A DNA stretch of 64,000 nucleotides, from the NCBI RefSeq assembly GCF_005887635.2, contig NZ_CP040818.1, positions 620,001-684,000 of the forward strand, read 5' to 3'. Below, in pieces: positions 1-8,708 of the stretch. The notes beneath the pieces are model-generated. The model was not told the origin of the DNA. It saw only the letters and a list, made by a program, of their open reading frames with translations, and made no database searches. Each line of letters starts with the position of its first letter. Position 1 is the first letter of the stretch. A program made the translations under genes and the position numbers. This stretch comes from Paroceanicella profunda (lineage in GTDB: Bacteria; Pseudomonadota; Alphaproteobacteria; Rhodobacterales; Rhodobacteraceae).

Positions 1-131
1 CTGCGCAGACCGCCCCGGGGCCGGGTCGTCTCCGCTGCATTCCTGTCCTTTCCTCCCTGCCCGGACCTTCTGGTGTGTCCGGGTTCGTCTGCCTTGTGAA
101 CCGCCCGCTGCCGCGGCCGGTTCCGTCACGC
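1..131. other. Left edge, no gene seen
   Basis: No coding region is apparent in this stretch downstream of kdsB. A 7-bp inverted repeat (60-66 with 77-83, 10-nt loop) is followed on the plus strand by TTCGTCT. It could be the terminator of a gene that ends left of the window, but this is weak. Confidence 0.3.
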
Positions 132-926
132 TCAGCCGCGCCGCGCCAGGATCGCCTCCAGCCGGGCCACATCCACCGGGTTGTTGAGCTCCCAGAACTC
201 GGCGCCGCGGGCATCCACTTCCACGCAGGCGACCTTCACGCCGCGCTCCATGAAGCGCAGCTGCTCCAGCCCTTCCCAGCGCTCCAGCGCCCCCTCCGGC
301 CAGCCGGCGTAGGAGGCCAGCGCCGCGGGGCGGTAGGCATAGACGCCGACATGGTGGAACACCGGCACCGTCTCGCCCTCCGCGAAGTCCCGGCCCGTGT
401 AGGGCAGCACCTCCTTGGAGAAGTAGAGCGCGTCGCCTGCGGCATCGAACACCGCGGTGGTGCCGCCCACGCGGCCGGCGCGGCGGTCCTCGCGGAAGCT
501 CTCCAGCGTGGTGCGGTCACAGCGCAGCACCGGTGTGGCGACCGCGGCCTGCGGATGGGCGGCCATCGCCTCCACCAGCGCCTCGATGAACCACGGCGGG
601 GTGAGCGGGGCATCGCCCTGCAGGTTCACCACCACGTCCCAGTCCCTGCCCAGCACGTCGAGCGCCGCTGCGCAGCGCTCGGTGCCGTTGCGGCAGGTCT
701 CCGGGGTCATCACCACCTCGGCGCCGAAGGCTTCGGCGGCGGTGCGGATGCGGTCGTCGTCGGTGGCGACGACGACACGCGTGATGCCGGGGACGGACCT
801 TCCCGCCTCCCAGCTGCGCTGGACCAGGCTCTTTTCCACCCCGTCCGGGCCCCGGAGCCCCACGAGGGGCTTGCCGGGGTACCGGGTGGAGGCATAGCGC
901 GCCGGGATGACGATCAGGGTCTTCAC
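132..926 (-). CDS. kdsB: 3-deoxy-manno-octulosonate cytidylyltransferase (KdsB)
   Basis: This enzyme activates Kdo with CTP to give CMP-Kdo, the cytoplasmic sugar donor for lipid A inner core or for Kdo-containing capsule. The 264 residues open with the nucleotidyltransferase signature PARYASTRYPGKPL (residues 8-21). The family motifs GTERCA and NLQGDAPL follow, with A where KdsB normally has E (QGDEPL). Length fits the family (about 250). The start is GTG at 926, only 4 bp after the cysQ stop, so the two genes form one transcript. Assignment to KdsB rather than another NTP-sugar transferase is well supported by these motifs; the physiological acceptor (LPS or capsule) is not visible. Confidence 0.9.
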   Translation of the reverse strand: MKTLIVIPARYASTRYPGKPLVGLRGPDGVEKSLVQRSWEAGRSVPGITRVVVATDDDRIRTAAEAFGAEVVMTPETCRNGTERCAAALDVLGRDWDVVVNLQGDAPLTPPWFIEALVEAMAAHPQAAVATPVLRCDRTTLESFREDRRAGRVGGTTAVFDAAGDALYFSKEVLPYTGRDFAEGETVPVFHHVGVYAYRPAALASYAGWPEGALERWEGLEQLRFMERGVKVACVEVDARGAEFWELNNPVDVARLEAILARRG

Positions 927-930
927 GGGA

Positions 931-1728
931 TCAGCCCTCGGCGAGGCTCACGCCCGGGGCATAGGCGATGAAGAACGGGTTCTCGTAGATCGGCTTGCCG
1001 TAGGTGAGCGGGGTGTGATCGTCGAAGCGCACCACCTGGCCGCCGGCGCCGAGCAGCACGGCATGGGCCGCGCCGGTGTCCCATTCCATCGTCCGGCCGA
1101 GGCGCGGGTAGAGATCGGCCTCGCCCGCCGCGATCAGGCAGAACTTCAGCGAGGAGCCGGCGGAGAGGAAATCGCCCACCGGGTATTTCGCGATATAGGT
1201 GTCGGTCGCCGCGTCGCGGTGCGACTTGGAGGCGACGACGCGCAGTTTCTCGCCGGGGGTGGCGACCTTCAGCGGCCGGGTCTCGCCCACGGTGGCGGGG
1301 TCCAGCGCGCCGGTTTCCTCAACGGTCTGGCCGGAGGCATCGGTCCAGAACATGCGGTTCTTCGCCGGGGCGTAGACCACGCCGCGGGTGGGCACGCCAT
1401 TCTCGATCAGCGCGATGTTCACGGTGAAATCGCCGCGGCGCTGCACGAATTCCTTGGTGCCGTCGAGCGGGTCGATCAGGAAGAAGGTGGTGAGGCCGGT
1501 CTGCGAATGGCTGGCGGCCTGCTCCTCGGTCACGAGGGGGATGTCGGGAAAGGCTTCGGTCAGGCCGGCGGAGATCAGCTTGTCGGCGGCCTCGTCGGCC
1601 GCGGTGACCGGGCTGTCGTCGCTCTTGGCGCGGACGTCGAAATCGGGCGAATGGTAGACCTCCATGATGGCCGCGCCGGCCTCCAGCGCAAGGCGGCGGC
1701 TGATCTCGCAGATCTTTTCATAGTCCAT
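931..1728 (-). CDS. cysQ: 3'(2'),5'-bisphosphate nucleotidase CysQ
   Basis: It hydrolyses 3'-phosphoadenosine 5'-phosphate to AMP, recycling the by-product of PAPS-dependent sulfate metabolism. It belongs to the Mg-dependent inositol-monophosphatase fold. The 265 residues show the metal-binding EE pair (68-69), the IDPLDGT motif (85-91) and the late EWDTGAAHA motif, all expected of active enzymes. An in-frame upstream extension exists, but ATG 1728 is preceded by AAAGGA at good spacing and gives the usual family N-terminus. It is the first gene of the cysQ-kdsB pair. The APS kinase near 26 kb in this window would supply PAPS, although the two loci are far apart. Confidence 0.92.
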   Translation of the reverse strand: MDYEKICEISRRLALEAGAAIMEVYHSPDFDVRAKSDDSPVTAADEAADKLISAGLTEAFPDIPLVTEEQAASHSQTGLTTFFLIDPLDGTKEFVQRRGDFTVNIALIENGVPTRGVVYAPAKNRMFWTDASGQTVEETGALDPATVGETRPLKVATPGEKLRVVASKSHRDAATDTYIAKYPVGDFLSAGSSLKFCLIAAGEADLYPRLGRTMEWDTGAAHAVLLGAGGQVVRFDDHTPLTYGKPIYENPFFIAYAPGVSLAEG

Positions 1729-1976
1729 TCGGCAGTCCTTTCTGTGGCGGGCGCCTGTGCACCCCGGTCGATGGTCGATATCGGGCGCAGGGGCGCCCCG
1801 GGAAAGAGGTCGCATCGGGCGAGAATGCGCCCGATCCGCGAGAATGCGTCATGTGCTCCGGTCCGTCGACGACGCGCAATGCGCACCGGTTTCGTCGCCT
1901 GTGTTGCACCCGCGGGCAGACTAAGCCGACAATCGTACGGGTTGCAACGACGCGATTGCACTCGCTTGACGTTATG

Positions 1977-2924
1977 TCACTCCGGGTGGTCCCCCAGGGT
2001 CGCCCAGCCGTCGGCGGAGATGCCGCGGAACCTCTCGGAGAGAAAATCTATGAATGCCCGCAGCTTGGGCTGCGGAAAGCGGCCCGGCGGGTAGATGGCG
2101 TAGATGCCCAGTTGCTGCGGCATCAGGTCCGGCAGCAGCCGCACCAGGCCGTTCGCCTCCGGCGTGCCGGAGAGGAAAAAGCTCGGGACCATTACGATCC
2201 CCAGCCCCCGGCGCGCCGCGGCGAGCAGCGCGTCGCCGTTGTTGGCCGAGAGCCGCCCACCGGCGCGGATGTCCCGGTCCTCGCCGTTGCCATTGGTCAC
2301 CCGCCAGAAATTGCCGGTGGCCAGGTTCGAGTAATGCAGCAGCATGTGGCCGGAGAGGTCATCGATCGAGGCGGGATTGCCCACCCGGTCGATGTACTCC
2401 TGCGAGGCCAGCAGCATCTGGTCGGTCTCCGCCAGCTTCTTCGCGCGCAGCGAGCTGTCGGGAAGCGTGCCGATGCGGATGGCGACGTCGAACCCTTCCG
2501 CCACCAGTTCCACGAACCGGTCATCGAGCACCATGTGCACGGAGACATCCGGATAATCGGCCAGGAAATCCGCGACGACGGGGCTGAGGTGATGCACCCC
2601 GAAACTCACCGGCGCGGACACCCGCAGCTCCCCCTTCGGCTCCGACTGCATGGAGGAGACCATCGCATCGGCCTCCGTCGCATCCGCGAGCACGCGGCTG
2701 GCGCGGTCGTAATAGGCGAGACCGATCTCCGTGGGGCTCACCCGGCGGGTGGTGCGGTTCAGCAGCCGGGCACCGAGCCGGACCTCCAGCGCCGAGACAT
2801 GCTTGGACACCGCCGATTTCGACAGGCCCATCTTGCGGGCCGCCTCGGTGAAACCGCCCTGGTCGACCACCCGCAGAAAGGCTTCCATTTCGGTCAGTCG
2901 GTCCACTGGGGACTCCCGGTGCAT
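1977..2924 (-). CDS. LysR-family transcriptional regulator
   Basis: This is a 315-residue DNA-binding regulator with a winged helix-turn-helix at about residues 14-70 (FTEAARKMGLSKSAVSKHVS) and a periplasmic-binding-like effector domain behind it. It resembles the large subgroup of LysR proteins beginning DRLTEMEAFLRVVD, which often control an adjacent oxidoreductase or transporter; no divergent partner is present here. ATG 2924 has GGAAA upstream; an internal ATG 12 codons later is possible. It lies head to tail between the lytic transglycosylase upstream and cysQ downstream, with no overlap. The target genes and effector are unknown. Confidence 0.85.
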   Translation of the reverse strand: MHRESPVDRLTEMEAFLRVVDQGGFTEAARKMGLSKSAVSKHVSALEVRLGARLLNRTTRRVSPTEIGLAYYDRASRVLADATEADAMVSSMQSEPKGELRVSAPVSFGVHHLSPVVADFLADYPDVSVHMVLDDRFVELVAEGFDVAIRIGTLPDSSLRAKKLAETDQMLLASQEYIDRVGNPASIDDLSGHMLLHYSNLATGNFWRVTNGNGEDRDIRAGGRLSANNGDALLAAARRGLGIVMVPSFFLSGTPEANGLVRLLPDLMPQQLGIYAIYPPGRFPQPKLRAFIDFLSERFRGISADGWATLGDHPE

Positions 2925-3014
2925 TGTTTCCAGTCAGTGCATACACACGCCCGGCAGCCCGGAACTGTCAATAGCAGCCACCGGCGAATCGCCCGGTTTT
3001 GCAGCACCCGTCGC

Positions 3015-3629
3015 TCAGCCGCCGCAGCGGGCGAGCTGGCTGCGGTAGCGCGCCGCCTGGCCGTTCACCTGGGCCGCGACATCGCGCAGCCACTTCTTGT
3101 CGCGCCATCGGCCGCGCTGAAAGCCGGCGTGGCCCTCGTGATAGGCGAGGTAGTGGCTATAGGCGTCCGAGGGGCTGAGGCCGATCACCTTGGTGGAGCG
3201 ATTCGTGTACCAGCCGACGAAATCGGCCGCGTCGCGGAAATCGTCGCGGTCCGCCCAGGAATTGCCGGTGGACTCGCGGTACCAGTCCCAGGTGCCGTCG
3301 ATGGCCTGGGCATAGCCGTAGGCGCTGCTGACCCGGCCGGTGGGCACGCCGAGGAAATAGGTGCGCGGGGTGCGGGCATCGGCGCGGAAACTCGACTCGC
3401 GCCAGATGATGGCGAAGAGCACTTCGGGCGGGGTGCCCCAGCGCTGCTGCGTGCGCTTGGCGGCCTGATACCAGTCCGGCTGCTCACGGATGATGACGCA
3501 GGCATCCTCGGTGTTGCTGACCCCCGGGCGGGAGGTCGAGGAACATGAGCCCAGTGCCAAGGCCACCAGGAGAAAAAGGATACGCCGGATTCCCGGTCTG
3601 CCGAACTGCCTCAACATGGGCGGCACCAT
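3015..3629 (-). CDS. Lytic transglycosylase-like lipoprotein (SLT fold)
   Basis: This is a predicted outer-membrane lipoprotein that cleaves peptidoglycan glycan strands. The N-terminus has a short basic region, a hydrophobic stretch and the lipobox ALGSC, so Cys would be the lipidated residue. The catalytic Glu of lysozyme-like transglycosylases is in AIIWRESSF, followed by SAYGYAQAIDGTWDWY and HYLAYHEGH, as in the small MltE/EmtA-like group. ATG 3629 (204 residues) is preferred because GGAAAAA precedes it. A longer form from GTG 3674 would overlap the stop of the upstream AEC gene as GTGA, and ATG 3617 is a third option. Probably co-transcribed with the AEC gene. Confidence 0.8.
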   Translation of the reverse strand: MVPPMLRQFGRPGIRRILFLLVALALGSCSSTSRPGVSNTEDACVIIREQPDWYQAAKRTQQRWGTPPEVLFAIIWRESSFRADARTPRTYFLGVPTGRVSSAYGYAQAIDGTWDWYRESTGNSWADRDDFRDAADFVGWYTNRSTKVIGLSPSDAYSHYLAYHEGHAGFQRGRWRDKKWLRDVAAQVNGQAARYRSQLARCGG

Positions 3630-3670
3630 ATCCGATTTTTCCGGTTTTGTAACCTCTTCGGGGCAATCCT

Positions 3671-4552
3671 TCACAGAAGGAAGGCGAGCATCGAGGGGAT
3701 GGCCGCCACGGACAGCAGCGTCGAGACCACCACCATGCCGGCAACCGAGTCCGGCTGGGTGTTGTAGCGCGCCGCGAGCAGGTAGGAGCTGACGGCCACG
3801 GGCATGGTCATCTGCAGCAGGAAGGCCCCGCCGGCGGCGCCCCAGCCCAGCCCGAAGGCGGTGATCAGCGCCACGCTCACCGCGGTTCCGATCGCCAGCT
3901 TGAGCACCGACACCCCGAGGGCGAGGCCCACGTCGCGCGCCGAGAGCCGGGCGATGGCCACGCCGAGGGTGATGAGCATGAGCGGGATGGAGATCTGCCC
4001 GAGCAGCGTCAGCGTGTTCATCGCCCAGGCCGGCGGGTCATAGTCGAAGTAGAGCGCGAGGCCGCCGAGCACGGCGCCGTAGACCATCGGCTGGCGCAGC
4101 ATCTCGCGCGAGCCCTCCCCCGACACCAGCCACACGCCGAGGCTGAAGTTCAGGATGATCATCACCGCGAAGACCACCAGCGCATAGGCGAGCCCGGTCT
4201 CGCCATAGGCGAAGAGAATCACCGGCAGGCCGATGTTCCCGGTGTTTCCGAAGATGATCGGCGAGAGCATGGCCCGGATGTCGAGCCCGAAGAGCCGGCA
4301 CAGGCCGTAGCTCAGCACCGCCACGGCCGCGTAGCCCACCAGCGCCGCCACCGCGAGATCGCGCAGCGCGGCGTGGTCCACCTCCGCGCGCGCGAGCGCG
4401 GTGAAGATCAGGCAGGGCATGCCGAGGGTCATCGCCAGGCGCGAGACGAAGGCGAGATCGTAGCCCAGGCGCATCCGCACCCAGACGTATCCGCAGCCGG
4501 CAAGAAAGAACACCGGGGCGACGACGCCCAGCACCTTGACGAGTATATCCAT
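3671..4552 (-). CDS. AEC-family transporter (auxin efflux carrier fold)
   Basis: This is an inner-membrane permease of 293 residues with about ten hydrophobic segments arranged as two repeats (for example VLGVVAPVFFLAGCGYVWV at the N-terminus and VVVSTLLSVAAIPSMLAFLL at the C-terminus). The mid-region GNTGNIGLPVILFAYGE carries the conserved G-N-x-G-N-x-G-x-P element of AEC proteins. Bacterial members move dicarboxylates such as malate or malonate, but the substrate here cannot be read from sequence. Its last codons abut the transglycosylase gene downstream, suggesting a shared transcript. Confidence 0.85.
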   Translation of the reverse strand: MDILVKVLGVVAPVFFLAGCGYVWVRMRLGYDLAFVSRLAMTLGMPCLIFTALARAEVDHAALRDLAVAALVGYAAVAVLSYGLCRLFGLDIRAMLSPIIFGNTGNIGLPVILFAYGETGLAYALVVFAVMIILNFSLGVWLVSGEGSREMLRQPMVYGAVLGGLALYFDYDPPAWAMNTLTLLGQISIPLMLITLGVAIARLSARDVGLALGVSVLKLAIGTAVSVALITAFGLGWGAAGGAFLLQMTMPVAVSSYLLAARYNTQPDSVAGMVVVSTLLSVAAIPSMLAFLL

Positions 4553-4625
4553 GAGGCCCTCCTGCGCCGAGCGCTAGCACTTGCGCGAGAGGATGTCAGC
4601 AGGTACGGTCAGACTGTTGTGTCCA

Positions 4626-4653
4626 GGCCCCGGCAACCCTTGTTGCCGGGGCC
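4626..4653 (+). promoter_or_regulatory. Perfect 12-bp stem-loop upstream of hspQ
   Basis: A GC-rich 12-bp perfect inverted repeat (4626-4637 with 4642-4653) encloses the 4-nt loop CCTT. It ends 21 bp before the preferred hspQ start. No U-run follows on either strand, which argues against a simple terminator. A weak promoter-like pair, TTGCGC then TACGGT 17 bp apart, lies just upstream, so the hairpin would sit in the hspQ 5' leader. Confidence 0.5.
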
Positions 4654-4674
4654 ATTTCAGTTTAGATGGGAAGC

Positions 4675-5001
4675 ATGTTACGCGCAGCAGCCAAATTCTC
4701 GATCGGTCAGGTGGTCCGCCACCGGTTCCACCCCTTCCGCGGGGTGGTCTTTGACGTGGATCCGGTGTTCGACAACACCGAGGAATGGTGGCTGTCGATT
4801 CCCGAGCAGCACCGCCCTGACCGGGACCAGCCCTTCTATCACCTTCTCGCGGAAAACGAGACCAGCTACTACGTGGCCTATGTCTCGGAGCAGAACCTGC
4901 TGGAGGACGACAGCGGCGAGCCGGTCGACCATCCGGAAGTGACCGAGATGTTCGGCGCCCTCAGCGGCAGCCGCTACGCGGTCGAGGTGCCCCGGCACTG
5001 A
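4675..5001 (+). CDS. hspQ: Heat shock protein HspQ (hemimethylated DNA-binding YccV-like)
   Basis: The 108-residue cytoplasmic protein has the HspQ hallmarks AKFSIGQVVRHR, FRGVVFDVDPVFDNTEEWW, QPFYHLLAE and YVAYVSEQNL. In enterobacteria HspQ is a heat-induced specificity factor for the Lon protease and was earlier described as binding hemimethylated DNA. Length matches the family. ATG 4675 gives the canonical N-terminus; ATG 4666 would add three residues, and neither has a strong ribosome binding site. It stands alone, divergent from the AEC gene and preceded by a strong hairpin that may affect its translation. Confidence 0.9.
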   Translation: MLRAAAKFSIGQVVRHRFHPFRGVVFDVDPVFDNTEEWWLSIPEQHRPDRDQPFYHLLAENETSYYVAYVSEQNLLEDDSGEPVDHPEVTEMFGALSGSRYAVEVPRH

Positions 5002-5454
5002 CCCCACGCGCGCCGAGCCGACCCCACACCCCGGCCGGTGACGGCGCGGGGTGTCTTCGTCTGCGCGAGACCCCTGACCGGCCAGCGCCTCGGGGGGCAT
5101 CGAGCCCCCGCTCGGCGCTCGCCGGCCCTGCGGGACCGGCCCGCGGCGTCACCGGCAGCGCGGGACCGGAGGCGGGCAAGCACATGGCGATGCCGGACAC
5201 TGCCGCGGTGCGCGCTCGACCTGCCGCAGGTCTGTCACCCGAAGTGCCGAGGAAGACCCGGGCAGGCGCGAGGCGCCCGATGCTCCCTGCGGCGCCACAA
5301 GCCTGAGCCCCACCCCGGGGAGAGGAGCAGCGCCCTGCCGACCGTTTCCGGGAGAGCCTGCCGCAGCCGGGCAAGACGTCCGAAAGCCGTGGCACCCTCC
5401 CCGATGGCCGCGCCCGCGGGGCGGGGCGGCGCGCCGACGCCCCGCCGGCCCGGT
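5002..5454. other. Convergent intergenic region, no gene
   Basis: This 453-bp spacer between the ends of hspQ and the GGT gene holds no convincing ORF. It contains an 8-bp stem (5026-5033 with 5047-5054) shortly after hspQ that may terminate it, and one copy of a dispersed 36-bp palindromic repeat at 5088-5123. Confidence 0.6.
5088..5123 (-). repeat. Dispersed 36-bp palindromic repeat, copy 1
   Basis: Read on the minus strand this 36-bp segment is identical to 28077-28112 on the plus strand. Its core GGGGGCTCGATGCCCCCC can fold into a short hairpin. Both copies, and a degenerate relative at 45281-45312, lie between convergent genes. Confidence 0.75.
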
Positions 5455-7044
5455 TCAGAAGCCCAGCGCGCAGCCGTCCTTGCGGGGATCGGAGGCGCCG
5501 AGGAGGATGCCGCGCGCCCGGTCGATCAGGATCGCCTGCGCGCCGCCCAGCGGGATGCCGGGGATGCCGACGGCATGGCCCATTCCGGTGAGCGTGCCGC
5601 GCACAGCGTCGGAATAGCCGCGCTCCAGGCCCAGAACGCCGTCATCGGTGAAACTGCGCGGGCCGTCGATGGCCTGCTGCGGGTGCATGCCGAAATCGAC
5701 CATGTTGGTCAGCATGCGCACGTGGCCGGCGGGCTGGTAGGCGCCGCCCATCACGCCGAAGGGCATCAGCACCTCGCCGTCCTTGCGCAGCATGGCCGGG
5801 ATGATGGTGTGCATCGGGCGCTTGCCCCCCGCGAGCTCGTTCGGGTGGCCCTCCACCAGGCTGAAGCCCGCGCCGCGGTTCTGGAAATTCACCCCGAAGC
5901 GGGCGGAGGCGAGGCCGGAGCCGAAGCTGTGGTAGACCGAGTAGATCAGCGACACCACCATACGGTCCGCATCCACCACGCTGAGGTAGACCGTGTCCTT
6001 GTGCACCTGCTCGGAAAGCGCCGCCGGCGCGGCCATCGCGCGCTCCGGGTCGATCAGCGCGGCGAGGCGGGCGGCGGTGTCGTCCGCGAGCATGTGGGCG
6101 AGGCGCAGCTCCACCCGGCCCGGATCGGCGATGAACCGGTTGCGCGCGTCATAGGCGAGCTTGGCCGCCTCGGTCTCAAGATGCGCGCGCGCGGCGCCGA
6201 AGGGCTCCAGCGCGGCGATGTCGAAATGCGACAGGATCTTCGCCATCAGGATGGCGGTGGCACCCTGCCCGTTCGGCGGCAGCTCCAGCAGCTCCATGCC
6301 GCGGTACATGCCGGAGACGGGCGTGACGTAATCGCAGGCGGTGGCGGCGAAATCCTCCAGCGTGTGCACGCCGCCGCAGGCGCGCAGCGAGGCGACCATG
6401 TCCTCGGCCACCTCCCCCTCGTAGAACCCGGCGCGGCCCTGCGCGGCCACCCGGCGCAGCACCTCGGCCTGGCCCGGCGCGCGGAAGATCTCGCCGGCGC
6501 GCGGGGCCCGCCCGTCGATCAGGTAGAAGCCGCGCGCATCGCCCGAGAGATCCCCGGCATCCTCCGCCCAATCGCGGGCCACGCGGGGGGCCACCGGAAC
6601 CCCGGCCTCGGCGTAGCGGATGGCCGGGGCGAGCACGGCGTCCAGCCCCAGGCGGCCATGATCGGCGGAGAGCCGGCAGAACCCGTCGATGGCGCCGGGA
6701 ACGGTGACCGCATCCGCCGCATGCAGCGGCACCGCCGAGAGGCCGCGGGCGCGCATCGCCGCGGCGCTCTGCGCGGCCGGCGCGCGGCCGGAAGCGTTGA
6801 GCCCGATCACCTCGCGGCCGGGCCCGGGCTGGACGAGGGCGAAGCAATCCCCGCCGATGCCGGTCATCTGCGGTTCGCACAGGCCCAGCAGCACTGCCGC
6901 GCCGATGGCCGCGTCCACCGCGTTGCCGCCCTGCTCCATCAGCTTCACCGCCGTGGCGGCGGCAAGCGGGTGCGAGGTGGCGCACATGCCGCCGGCGGAA
7001 ATGACCGTCGAGCGGCCGGGCATCTGGAAATCGCGCGTCGTCAT
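5455..7044 (-). CDS. Gamma-glutamyltransferase-family Ntn hydrolase
   Basis: This is a 529-residue precursor of the gamma-glutamyltranspeptidase superfamily, which self-cleaves before a catalytic Thr to give large and small subunits. The Thr is seen as Thr351 in HKDTVYLSVVD, and the large subunit carries GGNAVDAAI and TGIGGDCFAL. The D-T-V form of the cleavage site, in place of the D-T-T-H type of classical glutathione GGTs, resembles the YwrD/HpxW branch. That branch includes oxamate amidohydrolase, so glutathione may not be the substrate. No signal peptide is visible, suggesting a cytoplasmic enzyme. It is divergent from the DUF2794 gene. Confidence 0.88.
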   Translation of the reverse strand: MTTRDFQMPGRSTVISAGGMCATSHPLAAATAVKLMEQGGNAVDAAIGAAVLLGLCEPQMTGIGGDCFALVQPGPGREVIGLNASGRAPAAQSAAAMRARGLSAVPLHAADAVTVPGAIDGFCRLSADHGRLGLDAVLAPAIRYAEAGVPVAPRVARDWAEDAGDLSGDARGFYLIDGRAPRAGEIFRAPGQAEVLRRVAAQGRAGFYEGEVAEDMVASLRACGGVHTLEDFAATACDYVTPVSGMYRGMELLELPPNGQGATAILMAKILSHFDIAALEPFGAARAHLETEAAKLAYDARNRFIADPGRVELRLAHMLADDTAARLAALIDPERAMAAPAALSEQVHKDTVYLSVVDADRMVVSLIYSVYHSFGSGLASARFGVNFQNRGAGFSLVEGHPNELAGGKRPMHTIIPAMLRKDGEVLMPFGVMGGAYQPAGHVRMLTNMVDFGMHPQQAIDGPRSFTDDGVLGLERGYSDAVRGTLTGMGHAVGIPGIPLGGAQAILIDRARGILLGASDPRKDGCALGF

Positions 7045-7163
7045 GGAACCTCCCGAACCTGTTGCCTCATCCTCTTAGACAGTTTGTCCCGGCCGGGCCA
7101 GAGCCGGGAGCTGCGCGAGATAGACCCTTGTCAGCCGGGCCGCGGCACCGCATGCTCTGCGTC

Positions 7164-7514
7164 ATGAACATCGTGAACGGCACTGCTTTCGGAACCGACG
7201 GTCGCAGCTACGATCAGGTGACCTTCCACCGCACGGAGCTCAGCGCGATCCTGCAGGTCTATGGCCGCATGGTCGCGGCCGGTGTCTGCAAGGATTACGG
7301 GATCTCGCACCTGCGGGATTGCGCGATCTTCTGCATGTTCCGCCGCACCGCCGAAACCCCGCTCTACCGGGTGGAGAAGCACCCGCGCCTGGCCGAGAAG
7401 CAGGGCATGTACCGGGTGCTGGGCATGGACGGACGCATCCTCAAGCGCGGGCAGGACCTGAAGGTCGTGCTGCAGGTGGTCGAGCGCAAGCTCATCCGCA
7501 TCGTGAAGGACTGA
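7164..7514 (+). CDS. DUF2794 protein
   Basis: This is a 116-residue soluble protein of a family found mainly in alphaproteobacteria and of unknown function. It begins MNIVNGTAFG and contains TFHRTELSAILQVYGRMVAAG and ISHLRDCAIFCMFRR, with a basic C-terminus KLIRIVKD. The longer open frame starting at 7062 is not used: ATG 7164 gives the family N-terminus, although its ribosome binding site is weak. It is monocistronic, divergent from the GGT gene, and followed by about 290 bp without a gene. Confidence 0.85.
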   Translation: MNIVNGTAFGTDGRSYDQVTFHRTELSAILQVYGRMVAAGVCKDYGISHLRDCAIFCMFRRTAETPLYRVEKHPRLAEKQGMYRVLGMDGRILKRGQDLKVVLQVVERKLIRIVKD

Positions 7515-7800
7515 GCGCCGGGGCGGAGGCTGCTTCCGCCGGCGGATCAGGACCGGGGCGCCGTCCACACGCAGGGCCGCATGACGCTCCGGGCCCCGCA
7601 CCCGGCCGTCCCGAACCACCTGCCAGGCAAGTGCCCATTGATCCCGGCCCCCCGCCGGACCTTTGAGCATCGAGTGTCACGTCCCGCCCGGGCACAGGCT
7701 GCCGCCAGATCACGCTGCCATCGGACACGCACCGGGACCCGTTGAGCCGCGGCGCGCGGGCCCCTCCTCGGCGCCCCGCCGGAACCGGCGCAGGCGCGTG

Positions 7801-8625
7801 TCAGCCGCCGGGGCGGCGCGCGCCGGGGGCGGAGCGGGCGCGAAGCTCCGCGATCATCGCGTCCAGCCCCTCACCGAGGTCGATGCCGACGGCCACCCGC
7901 TCCCCCCGCCACTCCGTCATCGCGGAGACCAGCGCCGCGAGGCCGGGCCGGCCCTCGCCCGTCACGAAGACGGGGGAGCCGGAGGCGCCGAAGTTCACGT
8001 CGCAGCTCAGCAGAAGCAGCCGGTGATCGCGCGAGAGCACATGGCAGGGCTCCTGCAGCGAGGCCACCTCGGAGCGCGCCCGGGCGTAGGAAACCAGCGC
8101 CACCGGCTCGGATATCCGCGGACAGGGCGCGCGCGCGAAGGGAATGGCCGCGCTCTCGGCCACCGGGGCCTCCAGCAGGAGCAGCGCCACGTCGGCGGCG
8201 AGGCGGCGGTGCTGGTCCGTATCCGCGGGATCGTAGCCGGGCGCGAGCACGTAGTCGCGCACCCGGGCATGCGCGCGCATCTCGCCCTTCCGCCAGCCGG
8301 CGAGGAAATGCACGCTCTCCGGCGGCACCGGCCTGCCGGTGCGCGGGAAGAACAGGCAATGCCCGGCCGTCACCACCAGGTCCGGCGCGATGAGCGTGCC
8401 GGTGCAGAAGCCGCTGCCGGCCACGTTCACCCGGCCCACCCCGGCCCAGGGCCAGGCCTCCTCCGCGGTGAGCAGGCGGTGCAGGTCGGCATCGCCCGGC
8501 CGCACCCCGGGCGCGCGCGCCACCACAGGCACCGTCGCGTCCTCCGCAAGGGCGGACGACAGCACGCAGGCCGCGAGCAGCAGCGCGGGCCCGACGGACC
8601 CGAAGCGGAGAATCGAGTGGCGCAT
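7801..8625 (-). CDS. Secreted trypsin-like serine protease
   Basis: This is an exported chymotrypsin-fold protease of 274 residues. An N-terminal signal peptide (hydrophobic VGPALLLAACVLSSALA) is followed by the catalytic triad: His89 in VVTAGHC, Asp145 in AADVALLLL and Ser215 in NFGASGSPV. The GASGSP form resembles the V8/glutamyl-endopeptidase-like group more than digestive trypsins. ATG 8625 gives the shortest proper signal peptide; the frame is open further upstream, where the sequence runs into the 29-bp repeat array. It may be co-transcribed with glcF through that array, but a function linked to glycolate is unlikely. Its substrate is unknown. Confidence 0.82.
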   Translation of the reverse strand: MRHSILRFGSVGPALLLAACVLSSALAEDATVPVVARAPGVRPGDADLHRLLTAEEAWPWAGVGRVNVAGSGFCTGTLIAPDLVVTAGHCLFFPRTGRPVPPESVHFLAGWRKGEMRAHARVRDYVLAPGYDPADTDQHRRLAADVALLLLEAPVAESAAIPFARAPCPRISEPVALVSYARARSEVASLQEPCHVLSRDHRLLLLSCDVNFGASGSPVFVTGEGRPGLAALVSAMTEWRGERVAVGIDLGEGLDAMIAELRARSAPGARRPGG

Positions 8626-8708
8626 CCGCGCAGTATGCGCCGATGCGGGCCACCTGCCTACGCCGGCCACGCCGCGACGCACGACTATTGCACTCCGCCC
8701 CCCCGGGG

